From contig MWBK01000057.1 in the NCBI GenBank assembly GCA_002069025.1, forward strand, positions 1 to 6,524: a DNA stretch of 6,524 nt. The letters are read 5' to 3'. The DNA comes from Bacteroidetes bacterium ADurb.Bin302 (GTDB lineage: Bacteria; Bacteroidota; Bacteroidia; Bacteroidales; Paludibacteraceae). Positions 6,042 to 6,524 of this stretch are shown piece after piece (positions within the stretch are counted from its first letter, which is position 1; every line of letters begins with the position of its first letter). The position numbers and the translations under genes are program-made. A model generated the notes under the pieces. The model searched no databases. It saw only the letters and a list, made by a program, of their open reading frames with translations, and was not told the DNA's origin.

Positions 6042-6524
6042 TTATATTAGACCGCCATTTATATCAATGGAAGTACCATTAACATAATCAGCCTCAATTA
6101 AAAATTTTATTGCCAAATAAATATTTTGAGGATCTCCAAATGTATGACTAGGAATTTGTTTTTTGATTTTTTCCCTAACTATTTCAGGAACATCATTCTG
6201 TGTCATACCTATATTAAAATAACCTAAACAAAGGTTATTGATTGTGATACCCTGAGCAGCATTCTCGACTGCCAAACATTTTACTAAACCATTTAACGCC
6301 GACTTAGATGCCGCATATGCACTAGTGCCAGCTACACCTTTTTGAGCTAAAACAGATGAACAATTAATGATTCTACCAAAACCATTTTCGTGCATTAATG
6401 GCAAAAGTGCATTGATTAAAGCAAATGTACCTATTAAGTTCACATCAATTAATTGCTTCCATTTGTTTACATCAGCTTTTCTTGCAATTGCATTATAATT
6501 GATTCCTGCACAATTAATCAGTAC
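6042..6524 (-). CDS. Short-chain dehydrogenase/reductase (FabG-like), N-terminus cut by window edge
   Basis: The reading frame is open to the edge of the window: 160 residues are visible and the true start lies beyond 6524. In-frame sequence before the GTG at 6441-6443 reads V-L-I-N-C-A-G-I, the N-N-A-G-like strand of SDRs, so that GTG is not the start. The active-site set is present in the visible numbering: the Asn of V-N-L-I-G (residue 29), Ser57 in N-C-S-S-V, and Tyr70/Lys74 in A-Y-A-A-S-K. The C-terminus ends D-I-N-G-G-L-I, as usual for this family. The nucleotide-binding T-G-x-x-x-G-I-G loop would be in the missing part. It would reduce a keto group with NAD(P)H, most simply the 3-oxoacyl product of the KASIII encoded 6 bp downstream. 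A sugar-reductase role cannot be excluded. Confidence 0.92.
   Translation of the reverse strand, partial: VLINCAGINYNAIARKADVNKWKQLIDVNLIGTFALINALLPLMHENGFGRIINCSSVLAQKGVAGTSAYAASKSALNGLVKCLAVENAAQGITINNLCLGYFNIGMTQNDVPEIVREKIKKQIPSHTFGDPQNIYLAIKFLIEADYVNGTSIDINGGLI

Noticed and set aside
6042..6443. Reading the SDR as a complete 133-residue protein starting at GTG 6443
   Set aside because: The frame stays open upstream to the window edge and encodes the conserved N-C-A-G strand, so this would remove essential parts of the fold.

Overview
All seven genes in this window lie on the minus strand, so transcription runs from 6524 towards 1. It looks like an interior slice of a surface-polysaccharide (O-antigen or capsule type) biosynthesis operon. 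The AT-rich DNA, A/T-rich ribosome-binding regions without a clear GGAGG, tight packing (3 to 23 bp between most genes) and family types (DegT aminotransferase, KASIII plus SDR, MBOAT plus SGNH partner, GT2) suggest a member of the Bacteroidota. That assignment is an inference from style and not from a marker gene. No RNA gene, CRISPR array, insertion sequence, origin or convincing promoter or terminator was seen, and no gene-free stretch exceeds 70 bp.

In transcription order: (1) a short-chain dehydrogenase/reductase, cut at its N-terminus by the window edge (6042-6524); (2) a KASIII/FabH-like ketosynthase (5043-6035); (3) a DegT/DnrJ/EryC1/StrS-type PLP sugar aminotransferase (3922-5019); (4) a fucosyltransferase-superfamily-like glycosyltransferase (3085-3918); (5) an MBOAT O-acyltransferase (1590-3068); (6) its probable SGNH/DltD-AlgX-like membrane-anchored partner (654-1586); (7) a GT2 glycosyltransferase whose C-terminus runs off the window (1-585).

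These fit one pathway. The aminotransferase makes an amino-deoxy sugar nucleotide. The KASIII/SDR pair could build a short hydroxyacyl group, perhaps used to N-acylate that amino sugar. The two glycosyltransferases assemble the repeat unit. The MBOAT/SGNH pair O-acylates the glycan on the periplasmic side. No acyl carrier protein or N-acyltransferase is visible, so that link is inferred.

The most unexpected structure is a 43-bp direct repeat (40/43 identical, 25 bp of it exact) at 600-642 and 3042-3084. The upstream copy is the leader and first nine codons of the MBOAT gene. The downstream copy, between the SGNH and GT2 genes, encodes M-L-F-H-S-L-E-F-A followed by a stop. It looks like the stump of a second MBOAT gene, and the two copies flank the acylation module. 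This suggests past cassette exchange or tandem duplication, and possibly a route to deletion of the module. Base composition alternates along the operon in a way that fits modular assembly.
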